Below, piece after piece: positions 8,416 to 16,328 of a DNA stretch of 27,319 nucleotides. Origin of the DNA: an uncultured Butyricicoccus sp. (GTDB lineage: Bacteria > Bacillota > Clostridia > Oscillospirales > Butyricicoccaceae); assembly GCA_900547195.1 (NCBI GenBank), contig URFQ01000029.1, positions 1-27,319 on the forward strand. The letters run 5' to 3'. The first letter of the stretch is position 1, and each line of letters begins with the position of its first letter. The translations under genes were made by a program, and so were the position numbers. The notes under the pieces were generated by a model. It did no database searches and was not told the DNA's origin. It worked only from the letters and a program-made list of their open reading frames with translations.

Positions 8416-9185
8416 ACGAAAAGCAAAAAAAGATCGCCTATGGTGCGCTGGGTATCTTTCTTTTCCTGTGCGTCTGGTATGCGGCGGCCAAGTTCAGCAA
8501 GCTCGGACAGATCATGCCTGATCCGGTGACGGTGTTCTCGCAGTTCTTCCTTGCATTCATTGAACCAATCGGCACAAAGACCATGGCCATGCACATCCTC
8601 ACCAGCCTGCGCCGTATGATTATTCCCTATATTTTTGGCGGCATTGCCGGCGTGCTGACCGGCGTGCTGATGGGCTGGTATAAACTTTGCGATTCGATCT
8701 TTATGCCCTATATCCAGATGTTCCGCCCGATCCCGCCGATTGCATGGATCCCGCTGTCCATCGTCTGGTTCGGTTTCGGCGAGGGCTCAAAGTATTTTTT
8801 GATCTTCCTCGCGTGCTTCTTCACCATTGCGCTCACCACCTACAACGGCGTCCGCTCGGTCGACGAAACGCTGGTGCGGGCGGCGCGCATGCTGGGTGCA
8901 AAGGATAACCAGCTCTTTACCACCATCGTGCTGCCGACGACCGTGCCCTATATTTTCTCGGGGCTTCAGGTTGCGCTTGGCTCGGCGTGGGCGACCATCG
9001 TAGCGGCGGAGATGATCCGTTCGTCCGAGGGTGTGGGCTGGCTGATCGTCAGCGGTCAGGACATTGGCAATATGACGCAGATCATGGTCGGCATCGTTGC
9101 GATCGCTTTGACCGGCCTGCTGATTACTTCGATTATGAGAGGAGTGGAGTCTAAGCTATGCGCATGGACAGTGAGAGGAAAGTAA
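8412..9185 (+). CDS. ABC transporter permease 2, SsuC/TauC-like
   Basis: This is the second membrane subunit of the same importer, 257 aa, starting at a GTG that overlaps the stop of permease 1. It has an N-terminal helix (IAYGALGIFLFLCVWYAAA), a core of five further hydrophobic segments, and the coupling loop at about residues 157-178 (MLGAKDNQLFTTIVLPTTVP). The segment PPIAWIPLSIVWFGFGEGSK is the typical conserved stretch of nitrate/sulfonate/taurine permeases. Its 3' end overlaps the ATPase 1 gene by 28 bp. Confidence 0.87.
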   Translation: MNEKQKKIAYGALGIFLFLCVWYAAAKFSKLGQIMPDPVTVFSQFFLAFIEPIGTKTMAMHILTSLRRMIIPYIFGGIAGVLTGVLMGWYKLCDSIFMPYIQMFRPIPPIAWIPLSIVWFGFGEGSKYFLIFLACFFTIALTTYNGVRSVDETLVRAARMLGAKDNQLFTTIVLPTTVPYIFSGLQVALGSAWATIVAAEMIRSSEGVGWLIVSGQDIGNMTQIMVGIVAIALTGLLITSIMRGVESKLCAWTVRGK

Positions 9186-9943
9186 CGGGCGAGCCTTTGA
9201 TCTCGTTTTGTCATGTTGACAAATATTTCGACAAGCCTGGGGAAGGGCGCTATCGGGTTGTCGGAGACTTGAACATCAAGGTGCGCGAAAACGAATTTCT
9301 TGTGCTCTTCGGTCCCGGGCAGTGCGGTAAAAGCACGATTTTGAATATGATGGCCGGATTTGAAAAACCATCCGGCGGGGAGATCCTCTGCGCCGGGAAG
9401 CCGGTCGAAGGCCCGGGTCCAGAGCGCGGCATGGTGTTTCAGAACACCGCGCTGTTTCCATGGCTGACAGTCATGGGAAATGTGGAGTATGGTCCCAAGG
9501 TACGGGGCATGAGAAAGGAAGAGCGCCGTAAAAAGGCGCAGCATTACATTGATCTGGTTGGTTTGCAGGGCTTTGAAAATTCCTTTCCGGTCAAGCTCTC
9601 GGGCGGCATGCAGCAGCGTGTCGGCATTGCCCGCGCTTACTGCAACGAACCGCTGGTCATGCTGCTCGACGAACCGTTCGGCCATCTGGACGCACAGACC
9701 CGCTACCTGATGCAGGATGAGCTGACCCGAATCTGGCAGGCGGAAAAGCGCACGGTCATCTTTGTCACCAACAACATTGAGGAGGCCGTGTATCTGGCCG
9801 ATCGCATTCTGGTGCTGCGCAACTGCCCGACCGGCGTGAAGGCGGAATATGAGATTACGCTGCCGCGTCCGCGCAATTATACCGACGCAGAATTCCTGCG
9901 GCTGCGCCGCGAGATCGATGCTGTCGTCGATCACACGCTATAA
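9158..9943 (+). CDS. ABC transporter ATPase 1, SsuB-like, H-loop His replaced by Asn
   Basis: This is one of two nucleotide-binding subunits of the importer (261 aa). Seen are Walker A GPGQCGKST (52-60), Q-loop Q95, a canonical signature LSGGM (147-151), Walker B VMLLDEPF with D171 and E172, and D-loop HLD (176-178). The H-loop, normally VTHD in this family, reads VTNN, so the switch histidine is Asn205 (codon AAC, 9770-9772). The His is needed for hydrolysis in most ABC ATPases, so the site built from this subunit's Walker motifs is probably weak. AGGAGTGGAG upstream serves as the ribosome binding site. Nothing else about the gene suggests decay: it is full length and in phase with its neighbours. 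Confidence 0.9.
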   Translation: MRMDSERKVTGEPLISFCHVDKYFDKPGEGRYRVVGDLNIKVRENEFLVLFGPGQCGKSTILNMMAGFEKPSGGEILCAGKPVEGPGPERGMVFQNTALFPWLTVMGNVEYGPKVRGMRKEERRKKAQHYIDLVGLQGFENSFPVKLSGGMQQRVGIARAYCNEPLVMLLDEPFGHLDAQTRYLMQDELTRIWQAEKRTVIFVTNNIEEAVYLADRILVLRNCPTGVKAEYEITLPRPRNYTDAEFLRLRREIDAVVDHTL

Positions 9944-9958
9944 AAGGAGGGCGCGAAA

Positions 9959-10705
9959 ATGGGAACCAAAGAACCCAAGGTTAAAGTGCAGAACCTAACC
10001 AAAAAATTCGGCGATTTGCTGGTGCTGAACAATCTCAATTTTGAGGTACAGGAGGGGGAATTTTTATGCATCGTCGGCCCGACCGGCTGCGGCAAGACCA
10101 CCTTCCTCAACAGCCTGACCCGGCTCTATGAGCCGACCGCGGGCGAGATTCTGGTAAACGGTATTCCGGTCAATCCAAAGAAGCAGAACATTTCGTATAT
10201 TTTTCAGGAGTATTCTTCCTTTCCGTGGCTGACAGTCGAGCAGAACATCCGCTTTGGATTGGAAATCAAAAAAATGCCCAAAGCCGAAGCGGATGCGAAC
10301 GTAGAAGAGATGCTCGATATCGTCGGCTTGACCAAGTTTCGCAATTACTATCCGAGCCAGCTTTCGATCAGTATGCTCCAGCGTGTCGCCATCGCGCGCG
10401 CCTTTGCGACAAAGCCCGAACTGCTGCTGATGGATGAACCTTACGGTCAGCTTGATATTGACCTGCGATTTAAGCTGGAGGACGAGCTTATCAAGCTGTG
10501 GCAAAAGACCGGCACGACCGTACTGTTCATCACGCACAACATTGAGGAAGCGGTCTATCTAAGCCAGAAGATCATGGTGCTGACCAATAAGCCGACCTCG
10601 GTGAAGACCGTGCTCGACAATCCGCTGCCGCTGCCGCGCGACGTGGTTTCGCCCGAGTTCGTTGCGCTGCGCAATAAAGTGACCGATCTCATTCGTTGGT
10701 GGTGA
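9959..10705 (+). CDS. ABC transporter ATPase 2, SsuB-like, degenerate signature LSISM
   Basis: This is the second nucleotide-binding subunit (248 aa), behind a strong AAAGGAGG site (9943-9950). Walker A GPTGCGKTT (40-48), Q83, Walker B LLLMDEPY with D159 and E160, and the H-loop ITHN with H193 are all normal. The signature motif is not: residues 135-139 read LSISM (10361-10375) where the family has LSGGM, so both glycines that contact ATP gamma-phosphate across the dimer are missing. The flanking QRVAIARA is intact. With ATPase 1 lacking its H-loop His, both changes map to the same composite site. It is followed after 3 bp by the first sulfatase gene, supporting one transcript. Confidence 0.9.
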   Translation: MGTKEPKVKVQNLTKKFGDLLVLNNLNFEVQEGEFLCIVGPTGCGKTTFLNSLTRLYEPTAGEILVNGIPVNPKKQNISYIFQEYSSFPWLTVEQNIRFGLEIKKMPKAEADANVEEMLDIVGLTKFRNYYPSQLSISMLQRVAIARAFATKPELLLMDEPYGQLDIDLRFKLEDELIKLWQKTGTTVLFITHNIEEAVYLSQKIMVLTNKPTSVKTVLDNPLPLPRDVVSPEFVALRNKVTDLIRWW

Positions 10706-10708
10706 GCA

Positions 10709-12247
10709 ATGCGCGCGGTATTTATTTTGATCGACAGCCTGAACCGGCATTTTTTAGGGTGCTACGGTGCAGCGGAGGCAGCGCATACGCCAAACCTTGA
10801 CCGGCTGGCCGCGCGGGCGGTGCGCTTTGATCAGCACTGGTGCGGTTCTTCACCGTGCATGCCTGCACGCCGCGATATCATGACCGGGCGGCTGAACTTT
10901 ATGGAACGTCCCTGGGGCGGCATTGAACCGTTCGATCATACCCTGCCCGCGCTGCTGCGCGAACATAATGTATTTACCCACATGGAAACAGACCATTTTC
11001 ACTATGCGGAGCGCGGCGGGGAAAACTACTGGGCGCATTTTACTTCGTGGAAACTGCATCGCGGCGCGGAGCATGATACATTGTATTGGCATCCGGATCA
11101 AACCGGCATCCCGTCGGTTGAAAAACCGCAGGAATATCACGGTTTGTATGCGCCTTGGTATGAAAAGACACGGGAGAACTATGCAGGAGACTGGACGAAG
11201 TACTCCACGCCGCGCACCTTCGCGTCTGCGGCCGGCTGGCTGGAACGGAACCATGATGCCGACCATTTTATGCTCTGGGTCGAAGGGTTCGACCCGCACG
11301 AGCCGTTTGATGTACCGGAGGCGTTTTTAGACCAATATCCGATGGAGGGAGAAGCTCCGGCGGCATACTGGCCGGATTATGAGCCGGCAGCTGCGTATTC
11401 GGAGGAAGAACTTCGCGGATTTCGCCGCCGCTATCGGGCGCTGGTAAGCATGACCGACCGTGCGCTCGGCGGGCTGCTGGATACACTCGACCGGAACAAT
11501 ATGTGGGAGAACACACTGGTGATCCTGACTACGGATCATGGGTATCTGCTCGGAGAGCACGGTTATATGGCAAAATGCTATATGCCCGATTATACCGAGG
11601 TGCACCATATTCCGCTGCTGATTGCTGCGCCGGGCGTCGCCCCTGGGCAGTGCGCCGCGCTGACCGAAAATATTGATATTTTTCCAACGATGCTCGATTG
11701 GTTCGGTGTGCCGCGCGCAGCCTGCCGGAATCCCATCCACGGGCAGAGCCTGCTGCCGCTGCTGCATGGCGGTGGAGCCCGGCGGGAAGAGCTGCTGTTT
11801 GGCGTGTTTGGAAAGACTGTAAGCGTCTTTGACGGACGGTATCTGTATCAGCGCGCCCGCGTGCGCGAGGACAATACACCGCTCTATATCTATGGCGCAC
11901 AGATGTCGGTGCTGAATGCCTTTATCGGCTACGACACCATGAATGCGGATGAAATTGGCCGCATTGAGATGGGAAGGTTCCTACCTTGGACCAATTATCC
12001 GGTATATCGCGTGGCCGCAAACGATTGCCACTGGAACAACAATGGAAGCGGTTTTGCAATCGTCAATCAGGAAATTAATGGACATAAGCTGTATGATCTG
12101 GAAGCTGATCCAGCGCAGGAGCATCCGCTTGATGACACGGCGCTGGAAGCATGGATGACCGGCAAACTTCTCCGTGCAATGAAACGGCATGATGCACCTG
12201 CCGACCAGTACATCCGACTGGGTCTCGCTGAACAGGAGGTACTATGA
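10709..12247 (+). CDS. Cysteine-type sulfatase 1, cytoplasmic
   Basis: This is a type I (FGly) sulfatase of the alkaline phosphatase superfamily, which hydrolyses sulfate esters to alcohol and sulfate. The N-terminus has a metal-ligand Asp in FILIDSLNR (D9), followed by the FGly signature PCMPARRD with C50 as the residue to be oxidised, and TTDHGY with D276/H277 as further metal ligands. No signal peptide is present, so it works in the cytoplasm, matching the importer encoded just upstream. Length is 512 aa. It starts 3 bp after the ATPase 2 stop, with a GGTGGTGAG site. Its stop overlaps the next start (ATGA). It is clearly paralogous to sulfatase 2 over its whole length. A phosphonate or phosphate monoester hydrolase role is possible, since those enzymes share the fold and FGly, but anSME in the window favours sulfatase. 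Confidence 0.87.
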   Translation: MRAVFILIDSLNRHFLGCYGAAEAAHTPNLDRLAARAVRFDQHWCGSSPCMPARRDIMTGRLNFMERPWGGIEPFDHTLPALLREHNVFTHMETDHFHYAERGGENYWAHFTSWKLHRGAEHDTLYWHPDQTGIPSVEKPQEYHGLYAPWYEKTRENYAGDWTKYSTPRTFASAAGWLERNHDADHFMLWVEGFDPHEPFDVPEAFLDQYPMEGEAPAAYWPDYEPAAAYSEEELRGFRRRYRALVSMTDRALGGLLDTLDRNNMWENTLVILTTDHGYLLGEHGYMAKCYMPDYTEVHHIPLLIAAPGVAPGQCAALTENIDIFPTMLDWFGVPRAACRNPIHGQSLLPLLHGGGARREELLFGVFGKTVSVFDGRYLYQRARVREDNTPLYIYGAQMSVLNAFIGYDTMNADEIGRIEMGRFLPWTNYPVYRVAANDCHWNNNGSGFAIVNQEINGHKLYDLEADPAQEHPLDDTALEAWMTGKLLRAMKRHDAPADQYIRLGLAEQEVL

Positions 12248-13785
12248 AAACGATATTTGTTTTAATGGATACGGTCAACCGGAGAATGCTGGATCTTTAT
12301 AACGAAAACCCGGCGGAGACCGCACTCACGCCCAATCTGCGGCGTCTGGCCGCGCGGGGTGTGGTGTTCGATAATCACTGGACCGGTTCCGCGCCCTGTA
12401 TGCCCGCGCGCCGCGACCTGCTGACCGGACGACTAAATTTTCTTGAAAAGCCGTGGGGCGGCATGGAGCCATTTGATTTTTCCATGCCCACGCTGCTTGC
12501 ACAGCACCGCAATGTACATAGCCAGATGTTTACCGACCATGCTCATTACATCATTCCGGGCGGTGAAAACTATACGAAGGGCTTTACGGCATGGGATGTC
12601 TATCGCGGACAGGAGGGCGATCCGGTCTGGGTACGTCCAGATAAGAACGGTATCCGTTCGGAACATCGTCCGGCATGGTTTAAAGGCACCTTTTCGGAGG
12701 CTGAGGCCGAAAATCGCAGCCATTTTAAAACGGAGTATGAGTATCCCTCGGTACGCACGGTGTACGGCGCGGCAAAATGGCTGGAAGAGAACCATGACGC
12801 GGACAACTTCCTACTCTGGGCGGAAGCGTTTGACCCGCATGAGCCATACGACTGCCCCAAATATTACCTTGATTTATATGAGAAGCCGGGCGACTATAAC
12901 GGGTATGATTTTACGCACCCGAACTACGGCTACAATGAGTTTGACGATGCGGAGACAGAGCATTTAAAGCGCCGCTGCAAGGCAACCCTGACGATGACCG
13001 ACCGGCATCTGGGTGAGTTGCTGGATGTGATGGATCGATATGACATGTGGAAGGATACCATGCTTATTTTCACCACGGACCATGGTTATCACTTGGGTGA
13101 GCACGGTTATATGGGAAAGAACTTCATGGCGGCCTATAACGAGGTCTATCATATCCCCATGATTGTGTGTCATCCGGAGCTAGAGCCCGGACGGTGCAAT
13201 GCGCTGACACAGAATATTGATGTGCTGCCGACCGTTCTCGAATACTACGGCATTCCAGAATCGGTAATCCCATATTCGCTGCATGGCCATAGTCTGCTGC
13301 CGCTGCTGCGCGGCGAGACCGATACGCTTCATGAGACCATCATTTACGGCTATTTCGGCCATGAGGTAACGCTCAACGACGGCGTCTATACATACATCCG
13401 CGCACCCAAGAATGAACGGAACCGGCCGCTCAATGTTTACTGCGCAGTGCCATCGCTGCTGCGCCAGTATATGGGCGCCAATGATGGATGCAGGGTGGAA
13501 GACTACGATAAGATCGAAACTGGACGCTTCCTGAGCTGGACGCGGTATCCGGTCTACAAATTCCCGGCCGACATTGTGAATTTTACGAATTGGTCCCAGT
13601 CTTTTGAGGCACGCAAGGAGTTTAACGACAAAACCATGCTTTTTAATATCGTGGAAGACTACCGGCAGGAGCGCCCGATTGAGGATGCTGCGCTGGAATG
13701 TGAAATGGTTGAAAAACTCCGGGCCGCGATGAAACGTTGTGACGCGCCAGCTGAACAGTATGTCAGGCTGGGCCTGGAGCTTTAA
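12244..13785 (+). CDS. Cysteine-type sulfatase 2, cytoplasmic paralogue of sulfatase 1
   Basis: This is a second FGly sulfatase (513 aa), starting within the stop of sulfatase 1 (ATGA overlap) with AGGAGG just upstream, so the two are translationally coupled. The metal Asp is D9 in FVLMDTVNRR, the FGly signature is PCMPARRD with C52, and the metal pair is D279/H280 in TTDHGY. The two proteins match in order and length throughout, including WGGMEPF versus WGGIEPF and LLWAEAFDPHEP versus MLWVEGFDPHEP, so they come from a tandem duplication. Both keep all visible catalytic residues, which suggests split substrate range or a heteromeric enzyme. No signal peptide is seen. Confidence 0.87.
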   Translation: MKTIFVLMDTVNRRMLDLYNENPAETALTPNLRRLAARGVVFDNHWTGSAPCMPARRDLLTGRLNFLEKPWGGMEPFDFSMPTLLAQHRNVHSQMFTDHAHYIIPGGENYTKGFTAWDVYRGQEGDPVWVRPDKNGIRSEHRPAWFKGTFSEAEAENRSHFKTEYEYPSVRTVYGAAKWLEENHDADNFLLWAEAFDPHEPYDCPKYYLDLYEKPGDYNGYDFTHPNYGYNEFDDAETEHLKRRCKATLTMTDRHLGELLDVMDRYDMWKDTMLIFTTDHGYHLGEHGYMGKNFMAAYNEVYHIPMIVCHPELEPGRCNALTQNIDVLPTVLEYYGIPESVIPYSLHGHSLLPLLRGETDTLHETIIYGYFGHEVTLNDGVYTYIRAPKNERNRPLNVYCAVPSLLRQYMGANDGCRVEDYDKIETGRFLSWTRYPVYKFPADIVNFTNWSQSFEARKEFNDKTMLFNIVEDYRQERPIEDAALECEMVEKLRAAMKRCDAPAEQYVRLGLEL

Positions 13786-13829
13786 ACCATACCATATACT
13801 TCATCGATCCTTTTCTTCTCATATTGGCG

Positions 13830-13864
13830 TATCGCCGCCTTGGCAGCGATGCCGGGCGGCGATA
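13830..13864 (+). other. Intergenic stem-loop with GCGA tetraloop
   Basis: TATCGCCGCC (13830-13839) pairs perfectly with GGCGGCGATA (13855-13864), and inside it GGCA/TGCC closes a GCGA (GNRA) loop. There is no T run after it, so it is unlikely to be a terminator. It sits between sulfatases 2 and 3 and could mark an mRNA processing or stability point. Confidence 0.6.
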
Positions 13865-13902
13865 TTTGCCAACCACATTTTCCGTGACAAAGGAGCAGAG
13901 AA

Positions 13903-15438
13903 ATGCCTAAAAATATTATTTTATTTATGACCGACCAGCATCGAAGCGATTATGTCGGCTATATGCCAGGCGGGAAGGCGCTGACGCCGAATATCGATCG
14001 AATTGCGTCCCATGCGCACTTTACGCGCTGCACGACATCAAACCCGATTTGCACCCCGGCGCGTACCTCGCTGATCACCGGGCGATACAGCCGTCAGATC
14101 GGTACGCTCACCATGTCGGGCGACTTTTTTCCGCAGATTCCGACCTTCATGCAGGCGCTGCAAAAGGAGGGATATAAGACCTACGGCATCGGGAAGTATC
14201 ACTACATGCACTGCGGCGGATTCAACGCTCCGCGCGGCGGCGGTTTCGATCATGTGGCGATGCTTGAGGAAATGAAGGGATTCGGCTATGATTTCGTGTG
14301 GGAAACCGCAGGAAAACAGACGATGGTGTCCAATTACTGTTTTTACGGGGAATATCTGAACCGGCGCGGCTTGCTCAACAAAGTGCGTGACTTTGTCGAG
14401 CAGAGCGGCGGCGTCAATGGTGATACGCCGGATCACAACTATGATAAGGCGCAGGCGTGGCCGTTTGATGAGGAAGACTACATTGACGTTGTGACCGGCC
14501 GGGTGGCACGCGAACAGCTGGCGCTGCATCCGGCAGATAAGCCGTTTTATATGTATGTTTCCTTCTGCGGGCCGCATAAGACCTATGATGCGCCGCAACG
14601 ATATCTCGACATGTTCCCGCTGGAGGAAGAGGATGACTTTGTGCTTCCCGAGGGACAGACGCTGACGGAAGAGGAGAAAATGACGCTGTACCGGCAGCGT
14701 CGCTCATATAAGGCGATGATTCGGCTGATCGACGACCAGATTGGAGAGACGCTGTTGCTGCTGGAGAAGCGCGATATGCTGAAAGATACACTGGTACTGT
14801 TTACCAGCGACCACGGCGACATGCAGGGCGATCATTACCGCATTCAGAAGGGCGTGCCGTGGGATCAGGCGTCCAATGTGCCGTTGGCCGCATGGATGCC
14901 GGGCGCACCTAGAATTGGCGCCAATGCGCATCCTGTGCAGCTGATCGATGTGGCGGCAACCATTCTCGATTATGCGGGTCTGGAGCCGACGGCGGCGCTC
15001 AGTCGAGTCTATCCGGCGTATAACGACCGTATCCCGTGCCGTTCGTTTCTGCCGGTGCTCACCGGCGCGGTTGAGCAGATCCGTGATTGGACATACTGCG
15101 AATCTGATTTTACCGAAGAAGTGCACCCGGGTACGGATTTCAACGAAGTGCTTCGCAAGCGCGGTGCGAATGGCCGGCGCGGCAACGCATGGCGGATGGT
15201 CGTCACCGAAAAGACCAAATACGTGAAGTATCTGAGCTATGAAAAACCGGGTACAGCCTATGAGGAGTTCTATGATCTGGAGAAAGACCCGGAAGAGGGC
15301 GTGAACCGGATCGGCGACCCAGCATATCAGGCACAGATTGCCGAGGCGCGCAGCCGCATGGAATTTGTCATCGACCAGTATCCGCCCGCGCAGAAGACAT
15401 GGACGACGAAATACGCCGGTCATCGGATGTATTACTAA
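13903..15438 (+). CDS. Cysteine-type sulfatase 3, cytoplasmic
   Basis: This third FGly sulfatase (511 aa) is only distantly related to the first two. Its N-terminus NIILFMTDQHR carries metal ligand D11 and is typical of choline-sulfatase/arylsulfatase-like members. The FGly signature is ICTPARTS with C50, followed by the conserved LITGRYSRQ. A metal pair is at D303/H304 in TSDHGDMQGDH. No signal peptide is visible. AAAGGAG (13889-13895) lies 7 bp before the ATG. A 117-bp gap with a stem-loop separates it from sulfatase 2, but no terminator or strong promoter was seen, so it probably belongs to the same operon. The true substrate is unknown. Confidence 0.88.
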   Translation: MPKNIILFMTDQHRSDYVGYMPGGKALTPNIDRIASHAHFTRCTTSNPICTPARTSLITGRYSRQIGTLTMSGDFFPQIPTFMQALQKEGYKTYGIGKYHYMHCGGFNAPRGGGFDHVAMLEEMKGFGYDFVWETAGKQTMVSNYCFYGEYLNRRGLLNKVRDFVEQSGGVNGDTPDHNYDKAQAWPFDEEDYIDVVTGRVAREQLALHPADKPFYMYVSFCGPHKTYDAPQRYLDMFPLEEEDDFVLPEGQTLTEEEKMTLYRQRRSYKAMIRLIDDQIGETLLLLEKRDMLKDTLVLFTSDHGDMQGDHYRIQKGVPWDQASNVPLAAWMPGAPRIGANAHPVQLIDVAATILDYAGLEPTAALSRVYPAYNDRIPCRSFLPVLTGAVEQIRDWTYCESDFTEEVHPGTDFNEVLRKRGANGRRGNAWRMVVTEKTKYVKYLSYEKPGTAYEEFYDLEKDPEEGVNRIGDPAYQAQIAEARSRMEFVIDQYPPAQKTWTTKYAGHRMYY

Positions 15439-15461
15439 ACCCCCATCGGACAGAACAGACG

Positions 15462-16259
15462 ATGGAATATATGACAACCGCATTGTTCCTGTTCACTGCA
15501 TTCGGCGCGTGCATCGTGGGTAAAATCTGCGGCATGGGCGGCGGGGTCATTATCAAACCGGTACTCGATGCATTTGGTGTGCTGGACGTGGGAACGATCA
15601 ATTTTTTGTCGAGTTGTACCGTTCTTGGTATGAGCTGCTGGTCGGTTGGACAATCGATTATGCGCCGGGAATCCGCAATTGATTTTCGACTGTCTACACC
15701 GCTTGCCCTTGGCGCCGCGGCAGGCGGCATGCTGGGAAAGCAGATGTTTACATTCGCCGCCGGCCTGTTTTCAGATGCAGAAACTGCGGGCGGCGTTCAG
15801 GCGGGCATCTTGATGACAGCCACCTTTCTGACCTTACTTTATACGATCAATCAGAATAGAATTGCGACAAAGAAGACGCGGAATCCGGCTATATGCACTG
15901 CAATTGGGCTGGCGCTTGGTATGCTGGGCGCATTCTTGGGCATTGGCGGCGGGCCGTTCAACATGGTCGTGCTGTACTACTTTTTCTCAATGCCGACCAA
16001 AGCTGCGGCGCAGAACAGCTTGTATATTATCCTGTTCAGCCAGGCTGCCGGCGTGCTGCAAACATTTTTGACGGCTGGCGCGCCTACCGTTTCGGCGGTA
16101 CTGCTCGGCGGGATGCTTGTTTGCGGTGTCATCGGCAGCGAAGCAGGGCGCGTACTCAATCAGCATATGGATGACCGCGCGGTGACGCGCTGTTTTGAAG
16201 CAGTGATGGGACTTATCATGCTGATTAACGGATATAATATGTGGCGGTATTTCACTTGA
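15462..16259 (+). CDS. TSUP-family (TauE/SafE) sulfur oxyanion exporter
   Basis: This is a membrane protein of 265 aa with about eight hydrophobic segments in two repeats. Each repeat holds the family glycine motif: KICGMGGGVIIKP near the N-terminus and AFLGIGGGPFNM in the middle. TSUP members move sulfite, sulfate, sulfoacetate or related anions, and in taurine and sulfonate operons they export the inorganic product. Placed last after three sulfatases, it most likely removes sulfate or sulfite. The frame is open from ATG 15399, inside the sulfatase 3 end, but those first 21 residues are hydrophilic and unlike the family, so ATG 15462 is preferred; neither start has a clear ribosome binding site. 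A bidirectional terminator follows. Confidence 0.82.
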   Translation: MEYMTTALFLFTAFGACIVGKICGMGGGVIIKPVLDAFGVLDVGTINFLSSCTVLGMSCWSVGQSIMRRESAIDFRLSTPLALGAAAGGMLGKQMFTFAAGLFSDAETAGGVQAGILMTATFLTLLYTINQNRIATKKTRNPAICTAIGLALGMLGAFLGIGGGPFNMVVLYYFFSMPTKAAAQNSLYIILFSQAAGVLQTFLTAGAPTVSAVLLGGMLVCGVIGSEAGRVLNQHMDDRAVTRCFEAVMGLIMLINGYNMWRYFT

Positions 16260-16265
16260 AAGTAA

Positions 16266-16301
16266 AAAAGCGAAGCTTGGAATTCCACAAGCTTCGCTTT
16301 T
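16266..16301. terminator. Bidirectional terminator between convergent genes
   Basis: AAAAGCGAAGCTTG (16266-16279) and CAAGCTTCGCTTTT (16288-16301) form a perfect 14-bp stem with A and T runs on either side. It closes the sulfatase operon on the plus strand and the UroD-family gene on the minus strand. Confidence 0.88.
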
Positions 16302-16328
16302 GACGTTGTTTTCAGACAAATCGATCCC

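Noticed and set aside
9056..9934. A 292-residue open frame on the minus strand opposite ATPase 1
   Set aside because: It is antisense to a complete ABC ATPase and has no supporting features.
13830..13864. A rho-independent terminator between sulfatases 2 and 3
   Set aside because: The stem is strong, but the bases after it (TTTGCCAACC) are not a T run.
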